Origin: Pseudomonas sp. P818
Lineage (GTDB): Bacteria; Pseudomonadota; Gammaproteobacteria; Pseudomonadales; Pseudomonadaceae
Reading direction: 5' to 3'
DNA length: 64,000 bases
NCBI RefSeq assembly: GCF_000418555.1
Contig: NZ_ATKM01000005.1
Span: 744,001-808,000, forward strand
The position numbers were made by a program, and so were the translations under genes. How positions within the stretch are numbered: position 1 is the first letter of the stretch; every line of letters begins with the position of its first letter. Below the pieces are notes generated by a model that ran no database searches, had not been told where the DNA came from, and was given only the letters and a program-made list of their open reading frames with translations. Shown here piece after piece: positions 43,908 through 53,361 of this stretch.

Positions 43908-43967
43908 GTAGCCCGGATGCATTCCGGGACAGGATGGCAGGGGATTTCCGGATTTCATCCGGGCTAC
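43908..43967. repeat. REP-like GTAGCCCGGAT element
   Basis: GTAGCCCGGATGCATTCCGG (from 43908) faces CCGGATTTCATCCGGGCTAC (43948-43967). The arms pair with few mismatches. It lies 3 bp past the stop of the small gene and is in the same class as 16341, 38744 and 53250. Confidence 0.8.
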
Positions 43968-44047
43968 GCGTGGAAGAGGCGCCGGGCTTTGCAACGCAGG
44001 CCGTGGCGACTATCGTTGCCGCCTGGTCATGCCGTTTTCGAGTTCTC

Positions 44048-44248
44048 ATGCGCCATTCGCATCTCGCCCTGTCGCCTGCTCCCGCCTTGCCCGTTCACGC
44101 CGACCGGTACTTGGACCACGAGTCGTCGCGGCTGTCGTTCATGTCTGAGCATTGCCGTAGCCAGTCGCTGGCGCATCGTGTTCTCTCCCTGCGCGGACAG
44201 ATCGCTGCCGATCTGCCGGGCATCAGCCTGCCGGTGCCGGCGCGTTGA
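44048..44248 (+). CDS. Possible 66-residue protein upstream of the PLD gene
   Basis: A short frame starting MRHSHLALSPAPALPVHADR. It has no ribosome site better than GTTCTC, no signal peptide and no recognised family. Its TGA overlaps the TTG that opens the cardiolipin-synthase-like gene. A coupled leader peptide is possible, as is a chance frame. Kept because the coupling geometry is exact and the region is otherwise non-coding. Confidence 0.35.
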   Translation: MRHSHLALSPAPALPVHADRYLDHESSRLSFMSEHCRSQSLAHRVLSLRGQIAADLPGISLPVPAR

Positions 44249-45405
44249 ACGTGCACAAGCGCGGTCGCATCTTTCCCTGGCGCGGTGGCAATCGCTTCGA
44301 ATTGCTGCTGGACGGACCGGCGTTCTTCCCGCGCATGCTGGCGGCTATCGAGGGAGCCCGGCGGCAGGTGGAGATCGAGCTCTATCTGATCGAAGACGGC
44401 CGTTGCAGCGAGCGTCTGGTCGATGCCCTGTGTCGGGCGGCCGAGCGTGGGGTCGCGGTGCGCGGCCTGTTCGATGCCTTCGGCGCCGCTGGGCTGGGCG
44501 CTGCGCTGCGCGAGCGCATGCAGGCCGCGGGGGTACAGCTGCGCTGGTATAACCCGGTGCGCTGGCGGCGTGGTATTCGCAACTTTCACCGCGATCACCG
44601 CAAGCTGCTGCTGGTGGATCAGCGCCTGGCCTACGTTGGCGGCACCGGCTCCACCGACGAGTTCTGGCTGCCGGATGAATCACGTAGCCCCTGGCACGAG
44701 GCCATGGTGGAAATCGAAGGGCCGCTGGTGGGCGACTGGCAGCAGTTGTTCGAGCAACTGTGGTGTGCGCGATTTTCCTGGCGCCCGAGTCATCAGCCGG
44801 TGCCGCTGAGCCTGCCCGAGTGCCCGCCAGCGGGCATTGGGCTGGGGCGTGTGGCCTATGCCGATGCGGCGCAGCACCGCGACATTCTGCTGTCACTGTT
44901 GCGTGCGCTGAAGGGTGCCAAACAGCGCGTCTGGCTGGCCACGCCTTACTTCCTGCCGACCTGGAAAATCCGCCGTGCCCTACGCCGTGCTGCGGGTCGA
45001 GGTGTCGAGGTGCGCCTGTTGCTGTCCGGGCGCAACACCGACCATCCGCCGGTGCGTTTTGCCGGCCAGCGCTACTATCCCAGGCTGCTCAAGGCGGGTG
45101 TACGCATCTTCGAATACCAGCCACGTTTCTTGCACCTGAAGATGGTGCTGGTGGACGACTGGGTCAGCGTCGGTTCGTGCAACTTCGATCACTGGAATCT
45201 GCGTTTCAACCTCGATGCCAACGTCGAGGCCCTCGACCCCGACTTCACCCAGGCGGTGGCGGCCAGCTTTATCGAGGACTTCGGCGACAGTCGCGAAATC
45301 ACCCTCGACGACTGGCGCCAGCGCCCCTGGTGGCGCCGCGCGCAACAGCGCCTGTGGGGCTGGCTGGATCGCTTGGCAGTGAATCTGCTCGATCGCTGGC
45401 GCTGA
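44245..45405 (+). CDS. Cardiolipin-synthase-like phospholipase D family protein
   Basis: A 386-residue protein with two PLD domains and no N-terminal membrane segments, like ClsB. The first HKD motif is HRDHRKLLLVDQRLAYVGG (about 113-131) and the second HLKMVLVDDWVSVGSCNFD near 295-313. It likely condenses phosphatidyl groups at the membrane surface; nuclease or phospholipase activity is possible. The start may be TTG 44245 or GTG 44251. Neither has a strong ribosome site, which fits coupling to the short upstream frame. Confidence 0.82.
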   Translation: MNVHKRGRIFPWRGGNRFELLLDGPAFFPRMLAAIEGARRQVEIELYLIEDGRCSERLVDALCRAAERGVAVRGLFDAFGAAGLGAALRERMQAAGVQLRWYNPVRWRRGIRNFHRDHRKLLLVDQRLAYVGGTGSTDEFWLPDESRSPWHEAMVEIEGPLVGDWQQLFEQLWCARFSWRPSHQPVPLSLPECPPAGIGLGRVAYADAAQHRDILLSLLRALKGAKQRVWLATPYFLPTWKIRRALRRAAGRGVEVRLLLSGRNTDHPPVRFAGQRYYPRLLKAGVRIFEYQPRFLHLKMVLVDDWVSVGSCNFDHWNLRFNLDANVEALDPDFTQAVAASFIEDFGDSREITLDDWRQRPWWRRAQQRLWGWLDRLAVNLLDRWR

Positions 45406-45502
45406 GCCTGTGCACCGGTAAAGTTCCCCACCTGCCTGATGGTCCGTCATTCAGCAAGCTGAGGTCGGCCTGCTCGCGCCCTTGTCAGGGCGTCATTCAT
45501 CC

Positions 45503-45521
45503 TTTCGAACTACAGTCGAAA
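45503..45521. promoter_or_regulatory. Inverted repeat upstream of the DUF1302 gene
   Basis: TTTCGA (45503-45508) and TCGAAA (45516-45521), with a 7 bp spacer, form a dyad in the centre of the 195 bp gap. It lies 80 bp ahead of the DUF1302 start. A LuxR-family regulator is encoded downstream of the pair and could bind here. Confidence 0.4.
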
Positions 45522-45600
45522 TCCCTCCTTGGTGCGCTTATCCGAGGTGTGGGCGCTGCGTAGGGTTCCCTGCAGTTGCACCCCACTTCAGGAGACCCGC

Positions 45601-47397
45601 ATGACAAGAACAACAGGGCCCGGACTATTCCAGCCGCACACCTTGGCCTTGGCCATCGCCCTTGGCATCAGCGCTCCGGCGCAGGCCGTGAACTTCAACA
45701 TCGGTGAGATCGAGGGGCAGTTCGACAGCTCGCTTTCGGTCGGTGCCAGCTGGTCGATGCGCAGCCCGGATCGAGATCTGATCGGCCCCAACAATGGCGG
45801 CCAGGGCCAGGCGCAGACCGGCGATGATGGACGCTTGAATTTCAAGAAGGGCGAGACCTTCTCGAAGATCTTCAAGGGCATCCACGATCTCGAGCTGAAG
45901 TACGGCGATACCGGCGTGTTCGTGCGCGGCAAGTACTGGTATGACTTCGAGCTCAAGGACGAAAGCCGCCTGTTCAAGGACATCGACGACAGCAACCGCA
46001 AGGAAGGCGCCAAGTCCGCGGGGGCGGAGATTCTCGATGCCTTCCTCTATCACAACTACGCCATCGGCGATCTGCCGGGTACGGTGCGGGTCGGCAAGCA
46101 GGTGGTGAGCTGGGGTGAGAGCACCTTCATCGGCAACAGCATCAACGCCATCAACCCGATCGACGCCGCTGCCTTCCGCCGTCCTGGGGCGGAGATCAAG
46201 GAGGGTCTGATTCCGGTGAACATGCTCTACCTGTCGCAGAGCCTCACCGACCGCCTGAGCATGGAGGCCTTCTACCAGCTGGAGTGGGATCAGACCATCA
46301 TCGACAACTGCGGCACCTTCTTCTCCACCGCCGACGTGGCCGCCGATGGCTGCGACAACGGCTATCACATCGGCTCGCCGGCCATCGCGCCGCTGCAGCC
46401 GGTCGCAGCGGCCTTAGGTCAGGGCTTTCGGGTCGACAGCGAAGGGGTGATCCTGCCGCGTGCCGGTGATCGCGATGCGCGCGACAGCGGTCAGTGGGGC
46501 CTGGCCCTGCGCTGGCTGGGTGACGAGACCGAATACGGCGCCTACTTCATGAACTACCACAGCCGCACGCCCATCGTCAGCACGCAGAACGCCGGCCTGG
46601 CGACCCTGGCGGTGCTGCAAGATATCAGTGACGCGGCCGATGCAGTCTTGCCGGGCAGCGGCGCCGGCCTGGCGCAGAGCGTGATGCTCGGCAATGGCCG
46701 CTACTACCTGGAATACCCGGAGGACATTCGTCTCTACGGCCTGAGCTTCTCCACCAGCCTGCCCACCGGCACTGCCTGGAGCGGTGAGATCAGCTACCGG
46801 CCCAATCTGCCGCTGCAGATCAACACCACCGACATGACCCTCAGCCTGCTCAACCCAGTTACGAATGGAGCTGCTGCTCCTGTCGTGGCCGGCCCAGGCC
46901 AGGACAACGTCGGTTACCGGCGCAAGGAAGTCACCCAGGTGCAGACCAGCTTCACCCACTTCTTCGATCAGGTGATGGGCGCCGGCCGCTTCACCCTGGT
47001 GGGCGAGATCGGCATGGCTCATGTCGGCGGGCTGGAGAGCCGCGAGGACCTGCGTTATGGCCGCGATTCGCTGTTCGGCGCCTACGGTTTCCGCGGCGAT
47101 ACCCACGGCTTCGTCACCAGCACATCCTGGGGTTACCGGGTACGCGGTATCTGGGAGTACAGCAACGTGTTCGCCGGGGTGAACCTAAAGCCGAACGTGT
47201 CCTGGTCGCATGACGTCGACGGCTACGGCCCCAACGGCCTGTTCAACGAGGGTGCCAAGGCGGTGAGCTTCGGGGTCGATGCCGACTACCGCAACACCTA
47301 CACCGCCAGCCTGTCGTACACCGACTTCTTCGGCGGCAAGTACAACACCGCGGTCGACCGCGATTTCCTGGCGCTCAGCTTCGGCGTGAGCTTCTAG
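45601..47397 (+). CDS. DUF1302 family exported protein
   Basis: A 598-residue exported protein. The signal peptide is residues about 1-28, ending in PAQAVNF. The mature part is DUF1302, a large beta-rich family predicted to form an outer-membrane barrel; it ends with LALSFGVSF, a terminal-Phe strand. VGKQVVSWGESTFIGNSIN is a conserved family segment. The role is not settled; with DUF1329 proteins it is linked to ester, lipid or steroid catabolism and export. The start ATG at 45601 has CAGGAGAC before it. The DUF1329 gene follows by 26 bp. Confidence 0.85.
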   Translation: MTRTTGPGLFQPHTLALAIALGISAPAQAVNFNIGEIEGQFDSSLSVGASWSMRSPDRDLIGPNNGGQGQAQTGDDGRLNFKKGETFSKIFKGIHDLELKYGDTGVFVRGKYWYDFELKDESRLFKDIDDSNRKEGAKSAGAEILDAFLYHNYAIGDLPGTVRVGKQVVSWGESTFIGNSINAINPIDAAAFRRPGAEIKEGLIPVNMLYLSQSLTDRLSMEAFYQLEWDQTIIDNCGTFFSTADVAADGCDNGYHIGSPAIAPLQPVAAALGQGFRVDSEGVILPRAGDRDARDSGQWGLALRWLGDETEYGAYFMNYHSRTPIVSTQNAGLATLAVLQDISDAADAVLPGSGAGLAQSVMLGNGRYYLEYPEDIRLYGLSFSTSLPTGTAWSGEISYRPNLPLQINTTDMTLSLLNPVTNGAAAPVVAGPGQDNVGYRRKEVTQVQTSFTHFFDQVMGAGRFTLVGEIGMAHVGGLESREDLRYGRDSLFGAYGFRGDTHGFVTSTSWGYRVRGIWEYSNVFAGVNLKPNVSWSHDVDGYGPNGLFNEGAKAVSFGVDADYRNTYTASLSYTDFFGGKYNTAVDRDFLALSFGVSF

Positions 47398-47423
47398 GTC
47401 ATAGGATCAGTTGAGGAATGCAG

Positions 47424-48791
47424 ATGAATACAACCCTGAAGATGCTCGGCGCACTTTCCCTGAGCCTGCTGGCTAGCGGCGTGCTGGCCGCGGTCAGCGA
47501 GCAGGAAGCGGCCAAGCTCGGTAACAGTCTGACCCCGCTGGGTGCGCAGATGGAAGGCAACGCCGCGGGCACCATCCCGGCCTGGACCGGCGGCCTGGCG
47601 GCCAATGCCGGGCAGGTCGATGCACGCGGTTTTCTCAGCGACCCCTTCGCGGGCGAGCAGCCGCTGTTCACCATCACTGCGCAGAATCTGGATCAGTACC
47701 GTGACCGCCTGACTGCCGGCCAGCTGGCGATGTTTCAGCGTTATCCGGAAAGCTACCGCATGGCGGTATACCCGACCCATCGCAGCGCTGCGGTGCCGGA
47801 CAACATCTACGCCGCGGCCAAGACCAGTGCACTGAATACCGGGCTGGTGGAGGGCGGCAACGGATTGACCAACTTCGGTCAGAGCCGTTACTACGCCTTC
47901 CCGATTCCGCAGAGCGGCCTAGAGGTGGTGTGGAACCACATCACCCGCTATCGCGGCGGCAACCTGCGCCGCAGCATCGTCCAGGCTTCGCCACAGGCCA
48001 ACGGGTCCTACACGCTGGTCAACTTCGAGGATGAGGTCGCCTTCCCGGACAACGTTCCCGATATGGATCCGGCCAAGGCGGAAAACACCCTGTTGCTGTT
48101 CAAGCAGCGGGTCACCGCGCCGCCGCGCCTGGCGGGCAACGTGCTGCTGGTGCACGATTCGCTGGACCAGGTTCGCGAACCGCGCATGGCGTGGATCTAC
48201 AACGCCGGCCAGCGTCGCGTGCGGCGTGCCCCGCAGGTGGCGTACGACGGTCCGGGTACTGCGGCCGATGGTCTGCGCACCACCGACAACTTCGACATGT
48301 TCAGTGGGGCGCCGGATCGTTACGACTGGAAGCTGGTGGGCAAGCGCGAGGCGTTCATCCCGTACAACAACTTCCGCCTGGCCTCGCCGCAGGTGAAGTA
48401 CAGCGACATTCTCAAGGCTGGCCATATCAACCAGGATCTGGCCCGTTACGAGTTGCACCGCGTGTGGGAAGTCGAGGCCACGCTCAAGAGCGGCGAGCGC
48501 AACATCTACGCCAAGCGGCGCTTCTACGTGGACGAGGATTCCTGGCAGATCGCCCTGTCCGAGCATTACGACGGGCGGGGGCAGATGTGGCGTGTCGGTG
48601 AGGCACTGCTGTTCCAGCAGTACGACAAGAAGGTGCCGGTATACGCGCTCGAAGCGCTGTACGACGTGATCGCCGGACGCTACATCGCCATCGGCATGGC
48701 CAATGAGGAAAAGACTGCGGTGCAGTACGGCACCCAGGCTTCGGCCAAGGACTTCACTCCGGCGGCGCTGCGTAACGCCGGCGTGCGCTGA
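47424..48791 (+). CDS. DUF1329 family exported protein
   Basis: A 455-residue periplasmic or outer-membrane-associated protein. Residues about 1-22 form a signal peptide (MLGALSLSLLASGVLAA). VSEQEAAKLGNSLTPLGA and GTIPAWTGGL are typical of DUF1329, which has a LolA/LolB-like fold by family prediction. ATG 47424 is preferred because TGAGGA lies 6 bases upstream; ATG 47418 directly abuts that site. It is co-transcribed with the DUF1302 gene and followed by a terminator. Lipid binding or transfer to the outer membrane is an inference. Confidence 0.85.
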   Translation: MNTTLKMLGALSLSLLASGVLAAVSEQEAAKLGNSLTPLGAQMEGNAAGTIPAWTGGLAANAGQVDARGFLSDPFAGEQPLFTITAQNLDQYRDRLTAGQLAMFQRYPESYRMAVYPTHRSAAVPDNIYAAAKTSALNTGLVEGGNGLTNFGQSRYYAFPIPQSGLEVVWNHITRYRGGNLRRSIVQASPQANGSYTLVNFEDEVAFPDNVPDMDPAKAENTLLLFKQRVTAPPRLAGNVLLVHDSLDQVREPRMAWIYNAGQRRVRRAPQVAYDGPGTAADGLRTTDNFDMFSGAPDRYDWKLVGKREAFIPYNNFRLASPQVKYSDILKAGHINQDLARYELHRVWEVEATLKSGERNIYAKRRFYVDEDSWQIALSEHYDGRGQMWRVGEALLFQQYDKKVPVYALEALYDVIAGRYIAIGMANEEKTAVQYGTQASAKDFTPAALRNAGVR

Positions 48792-48810
48792 CCACCAGGC
48801 AAGCCGAAAC

Positions 48811-48845
48811 AAGCCGGTGTCGCCCTGTGCGGCGCCGGCTTTTTT
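48811..48845 (+). terminator. Intrinsic terminator after the DUF1302/DUF1329 pair
   Basis: AAGCCGGTGTCGC (48811-48823) pairs with GCGGCGCCGGCTT (48829-48841) through 11 pairs and G-U wobbles, followed by a TTTT run. Confidence 0.85.
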
Positions 48846-48961
48846 GTGCGCGCCTCTCCCTCGTGAATCTCGCGCCATAAGCGTCAAGGGGTGGTCGCCC
48901 GCCGTGAGCGGGGTACCATCGCCTAGTGGTTCAACAATGACAAGCAGAGAGAACCGCTGCC

Positions 48962-51568
48962 ATGCCGACCCTTGCCATCGCTCGCCCAAGTGCGTTGCAG
49001 GTGCAACCTTCAGACCTGCCGCGGCTGCCGCCCTGTGTGGTTTCCCGTCCTGCCCTCTTACAGCGTCTGCTCGCCAGCGAGTCGCGCCTGCGCCTGCTGT
49101 GCGCACCTGCCGGTACCGGCAAGAGCGTGCTGCTCGGCCAGTGCGCACGCCATACGCCGGCCGCCGCTGAACGTCTATGGCTCGATCTCGGAGGGCGCAG
49201 CCTGACCCCTGCGCAGTGGTGCAGGCGTCTGGCCACGGCCTTGCAACTGCCTAACGATGATGCCAACGAAGCGGGACTGATCGAGCGGCTGCACGAGCGT
49301 GCGGGACGTCTGTGGATCTTCATCGATGACTATCCGCGGCAGGCCGACGATGAGCTCGATGCCTGCCTCGATCGTCTGTTCGCTGCGGCGCCGGCGCAGG
49401 TCACCTGGTGGGTCAGTAGCCGTCGCGCGCCGGCCTGGAATTTGCCGCGCCTGTTGTTGCAGGGCGATCTACTGGAGCTCAAGGGCGAAGAGCTGGCGCT
49501 GGACGAAGAAGGGCTGGTCGAGCTGCTGGCGGCGCTGCAGGTGAATCTGGCCGATGACGTTCGTCAGGCCCTGCTGCACAGCAGCGAAGGCTGGCTGGCG
49601 GCGATTCGCCTGTTGCTGCTCGATGCCGACGAGGAAGCGCTGCGCCAGCGCCTGCAGGCCGGCTGCCCGCTGTTGCGCGACTATGTACAGCGCGAGGTGC
49701 TGGCTGATCTGGATGACGAGCTGCGCAGCGATCTGCATGCGCTGGCTCTGCTGCCACGGTACGCCCTGTCGCTCTGTGAGCACCTGCTGGAAGGCCGCGG
49801 CGCCGAGTTGCTGAGCGAGCTGCAGCGACGCCAGCTGTTCGTGCGCAGCCTCGACAGCAGTGGTACCTGGTTCCGTCTGTGGCGGCCGTTGGCCAACGTG
49901 CTGCGCAGTCTGCCCAGTGGACCGATGCCGGCGCCGATACACGTGCGTGCCTGCCAATGGTTCGCCCGCCACGGCGATATTCGTGAGGCGGTCGAGCACG
50001 CCCTGCAGGCGGGGCAGGTGGAGGTGGCGGTCAACTACCTGCAGCGTTTCAGCCAGGAGCAGCTGCTACAGGGGCATTCGGTCGCGCAGCTCCTGCAATG
50101 GCGCGAAGAGCTGCCGGCCTGGCTGTTCGCCAGCTCGCCGCGGCTGATCGTATTGCAGGCCTGGGCGCTGATCATCTGTGCACGTTTCGACGAGGCGCGC
50201 GCCTGTACCGAGGCGCTGACGCACTTTCTGCCCCAGCCCGATGCCCGCCGCCAGCGCAAGCTGCTCGGTCACTGGCAGGCGCTCAGCGGCGTGCTGGCGC
50301 GCCAGTGTGGGCGCCGCGACGCACGCCAGCACTGCCTGGAGGCGCTGCAGGCACTGGACGACAGCGGCTGGTCGCAGCGTATCCTCTGCTATCAGGCTTT
50401 GGCCCAGCAGTACCTGGCGGAAAACGCCCTGGACCAGGCGCAGCAGGCGCTGGATGAAGGGCTGCGGCTGTCGCGGCTGCACGGCAGCCTGATCTACGAG
50501 GCACTGCTCAATACCGACCGCTGCCTGCTGCTTGAAATGCAGGGCGAGGCCGGACGCGCCGCGGAGCTGGTCGAGCAATCGCTGGCGCTGCTGCGTGGGC
50601 GGGTCAGCCACAGCCCGGTGGTCGGCCGCCTGCTGCTGCTGCGTGCCAGCCTGCTGGCGCGCCAGGGCCTGGATGAGATGGCGCAGCAGGCCTATCGCCA
50701 GGGGTTGCAGGAAGCCGAGTTCTGCGAGGATGCCTACACCATCTCCGGCTACCTGGGGCTGGTGGAACTGGCCGAGGCGTGCGGCGATCTTGACGAGGCC
50801 TACCAGTGGCTGCAGAAGGCCGAGCGGGTGATGCAGTGCTCGCACGTGCCGGAGGTGCGTTATCGCGGTGTGCTGCAGCTGCAGGCCGGGCGCATGCTGC
50901 TGCGCCAGGAACAGTACGGTCGTGCCCGTGAGGTGTTCGCCCAGACCCTGCAGCAGTTGCAGCAACGCCAGCAACTGGCGCCCTCGGGCTTCTATGACCT
51001 GCTGCCGCGTCTGCGCCGCTACCTGGCCGTCAGCGACCTGATGCTCGGTCATCATGCCGCTGCCGAGCATGCCCTGCGTCTGCTGCTGGATGAATGCCAA
51101 ATGGCCGGACATCGCAGCCTCAGCTGCGAGTGCCGTGTCGCGCTGGCCGAGAGCCTGTTGCTGCAGGGGCATGACGAGCAGGCCGAGGCGCTGCTGCAGC
51201 AGGCCCTTGGCGAAGCACGCCAGTTGCGCCTGCTGCGTCCGCTGCTGGAGCTGCAGCAGCGTCAACCGCAGTGGCTGGAGCGGTTGCTGCCGGGGGAGGC
51301 CGGGCAGAGCCTGCACCAGCGTCTGTTCGAGCCAGCGCCGCGGTTGGATGAGCCGGCCAGCGCCGGCACCGCGCTGCTCAGCTCGCGTGAGCTGGCGGTG
51401 CTGCAGCTGATCGCTCAGGGCTGTTCCAATCAGGAGATCGCCGATCGCCTGTTCATCTCCCTGCACACGGTCAAGACCCATGCGCGGCGGATCAACGTCA
51501 AGCTCGGCGTGCAAAGGCGCACCCAGGCTGTGGCAATGGCCAAGGCGTATGGTCTGATGGGGGATTGA
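48962..51568 (+). CDS. MalT-type LuxR-family transcriptional activator
   Basis: A large ATP-dependent regulator of 868 residues. The Walker A motif APAGTGKSVLL is at about 48-58 and the Walker B segment LWIFIDDYP near 117. A long TPR-like helical middle spans about 330-780. The C-terminal 65 residues are a LuxR helix-turn-helix (LSSRELAVLQLIAQGCSNQE, then TVKTHARRINVKLGVQRRTQ). It is located directly downstream of the DUF1302/DUF1329 pair; the same trio occurs in other pseudomonads as I recall. The inducer is unknown. The start at 48962 has AGAGAACCGCTGCC before it. Confidence 0.92.
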   Translation: MPTLAIARPSALQVQPSDLPRLPPCVVSRPALLQRLLASESRLRLLCAPAGTGKSVLLGQCARHTPAAAERLWLDLGGRSLTPAQWCRRLATALQLPNDDANEAGLIERLHERAGRLWIFIDDYPRQADDELDACLDRLFAAAPAQVTWWVSSRRAPAWNLPRLLLQGDLLELKGEELALDEEGLVELLAALQVNLADDVRQALLHSSEGWLAAIRLLLLDADEEALRQRLQAGCPLLRDYVQREVLADLDDELRSDLHALALLPRYALSLCEHLLEGRGAELLSELQRRQLFVRSLDSSGTWFRLWRPLANVLRSLPSGPMPAPIHVRACQWFARHGDIREAVEHALQAGQVEVAVNYLQRFSQEQLLQGHSVAQLLQWREELPAWLFASSPRLIVLQAWALIICARFDEARACTEALTHFLPQPDARRQRKLLGHWQALSGVLARQCGRRDARQHCLEALQALDDSGWSQRILCYQALAQQYLAENALDQAQQALDEGLRLSRLHGSLIYEALLNTDRCLLLEMQGEAGRAAELVEQSLALLRGRVSHSPVVGRLLLLRASLLARQGLDEMAQQAYRQGLQEAEFCEDAYTISGYLGLVELAEACGDLDEAYQWLQKAERVMQCSHVPEVRYRGVLQLQAGRMLLRQEQYGRAREVFAQTLQQLQQRQQLAPSGFYDLLPRLRRYLAVSDLMLGHHAAAEHALRLLLDECQMAGHRSLSCECRVALAESLLLQGHDEQAEALLQQALGEARQLRLLRPLLELQQRQPQWLERLLPGEAGQSLHQRLFEPAPRLDEPASAGTALLSSRELAVLQLIAQGCSNQEIADRLFISLHTVKTHARRINVKLGVQRRTQAVAMAKAYGLMGD

Positions 51569-51630
51569 TCGGGCGATGTAAGCATGTTGGCGTCCGCTCT
51601 TTCAGGGGGCGAGCTGTATGGGCCGCCACT

Positions 51631-51774
51631 GGTGGGCTGAAGCCCACCCTACACGAGGCGGATCGCCGGCTGGCCCACCCTGCAGACTGAAGCTAACCCC
51701 TGCTCGTAGGGTGGGCTTTAGCCCACCAGGGTTGCTCCGCGTAGGCTGAAAGCGGATCACCGCCCAGCCTACGA
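51631..51774. repeat. Cluster of GTGGGCTGAAGCCCACCCTAC repeats
   Basis: GTGGGCTGAAGCCCACCCTA (near 51632-51651) and GTAGGGTGGGCTTTAGCCCA (near 51706-51725) are opposite copies of one palindromic repeat. A degenerate copy, CCCACCCTGCAGACTGAAG, lies between. A third palindrome, CGTAGGCTGAAAGCGG and its partner CCAGCCTACG, closes the region. The 221 bp gap between the convergent LuxR gene and AtoE gene is mostly made of these. Confidence 0.75.
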
Positions 51775-51789
51775 GGCTTCGTTGCTCGC

Positions 51790-53133
51790 TCAGCCGAGCA
51801 GATAGAACGCGCCGCAGATCACCACGCCCGAGTACAGCAGCATGATCAGGCAGTAGCCCATGATGTCGCGCGCGCCGAGGCCGACGATGCCGAGCAGCGG
51901 CAGCGCCCAGAACGGCTGGATCATGTTGGTCCAGGCGTCGCCCCAGGCAATGGCCATGGCGGTGACGGTGGGCGATACGCCCAGAGCCTGGGCAGCCGGC
52001 AGCATGATCGGGCCCTGTACGGCCCACTGGCCGCCACCGGAGGGCACGAACACGTTGACCACACCGGCGCTGAGGAAGGCCAGCAGCGGGAAGGTGTCGG
52101 CCGATGACCAGGAAATGAAGGCCTCGGTGATCTGCCGGCCGAGGGAGATGCCATCAGCGTTGGCGCCCATCATCATGCCCATGATCCCGGCATAGAAGGG
52201 GAACAGCAGGACGATGCCGCCGATGCCGCGCACGCTCTCGTCCACCGCGCGCATGTAGCGCTCCGGGGTGCCGTGCATCAGCAGGCCGCTGAACAGGAAG
52301 ATGGCGATGACGACGTCCAGGCCAAGCACGAAGCCCTTGCTGGCGAAGTGGTTGAACAGGTAGATGCCGGCCATGGCCACCAGCGCCAGGCCGAGGATGC
52401 GGCTGTCGTCCAGGCGCTGCGCCGGGGTGTCACGGGCCGGCAGCTCGGCGTGCGATTCCACCAGCTTGGCCGGGTCGGCCACCTTGGCACCCTGACGCGG
52501 ATGCATGGCGCGGTTGAGCAGCGGCAGGCCGATTACCAGCAAGGCGACTATGGTCAGGTTCAGGGGGCTGAACAGGGTTTCAGTGATGCTCACCGGATCG
52601 GTCAGTACACCGGCGGTGATACGCGCCAGATCGGGGCCGCCGGTGGCCATGGACAGCGGCACCGAGCCGGCGAGGCCGCCGTGCCAGACCAGAAAGCCCG
52701 AGTAGGCCGAGGCCACCAGCAGCGGGTAGTCGACGCCATCGACCTTGCGCGCCAGGGCGCGGGCGAACACTGCGCCGATCACCAGGCCGAAGCCCCAGTT
52801 GACCCAGCAGCCCACCAGTGCCACCAGGGTGACCATGATGATCGCCTGGCCCGGCGTGCGCGCGATCGCGGCCAGGCGGTCGAGCTGGCGGTTGATGATC
52901 GGCGCGCTGGCCAGGGCGTGGCCGGTGACGAAGATCAGCGCCATCTGCATGGCGAAGCCGAGCAGTGTCCAGAAGCCGCCGCTCCAGTGCTGGACCATGG
53001 CCGGCAGCGATTGGCCGGTAGCAGTCATGCCGGCGATCAGCACGCCCAGGGTGAGCAGAGTAGAAAAGACGAAGGGCGAGGGCAGGTACTTCTGTACCAG
53101 GCCCACGCTCATGCGGGTGAGTGTGTTGAACAT
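51790..53133 (-). CDS. Short-chain fatty acid transporter, AtoE family
   Basis: A 447-residue inner-membrane permease with about twelve hydrophobic segments. QKYLPSPFVFSTLLTLGVLI opens the family and NVFVPSGGGQWAVQGPIM (about 365-385) is a conserved signature. It would import short-chain acids such as butyrate or acetoacetate to feed the CoA-transferase and thiolase. The start at 53133 follows GAGGCACCTTCG; the frame opens further up in a repeat. It is the fourth gene of the CoA-transferase cluster, separated from atoB by REP-like repeats. Confidence 0.88.
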   Translation of the reverse strand: MFNTLTRMSVGLVQKYLPSPFVFSTLLTLGVLIAGMTATGQSLPAMVQHWSGGFWTLLGFAMQMALIFVTGHALASAPIINRQLDRLAAIARTPGQAIIMVTLVALVGCWVNWGFGLVIGAVFARALARKVDGVDYPLLVASAYSGFLVWHGGLAGSVPLSMATGGPDLARITAGVLTDPVSITETLFSPLNLTIVALLVIGLPLLNRAMHPRQGAKVADPAKLVESHAELPARDTPAQRLDDSRILGLALVAMAGIYLFNHFASKGFVLGLDVVIAIFLFSGLLMHGTPERYMRAVDESVRGIGGIVLLFPFYAGIMGMMMGANADGISLGRQITEAFISWSSADTFPLLAFLSAGVVNVFVPSGGGQWAVQGPIMLPAAQALGVSPTVTAMAIAWGDAWTNMIQPFWALPLLGIVGLGARDIMGYCLIMLLYSGVVICGAFYLLG

Positions 53134-53249
53134 CGAAGGTGCCTCTTTCTTATGTTTGTGTAAGGGCTTTGACCAGGCATTTGGAGGTTGGCTAAGCCTG
53201 GGTGTTGCAGTGGATATGACAAAGCCCGGCATGAGGCCGAGCTGTTTGC

Positions 53250-53351
53250 GTAGCCCGGATTGCATCCGGGCTACCTCGTTATAAATCGTCGCGGCTAAAG
53301 CCCCTCCCACAGGAGCCAGGCGGGCAGTGTGGGAGGCGCTTCAGCGGCGAT
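53250..53351. repeat. Two REP-like elements between AtoE and atoB genes
   Basis: GTAGCCCGGATTGCATCCGG followed by GCTAC (53250-53274) is a perfect compact copy of the CCGGAT class. From 53288, GTCGCGGCTAAAGCCCCTCC faces GAGGCGCTTCAGCGGCGA (to about 53351), the GGCTAAAGCC class. Both lie inside the operon and could shape the relative levels of permease and enzymes. Confidence 0.8.
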
Positions 53352-53361
53352 TGTCCGGCGC

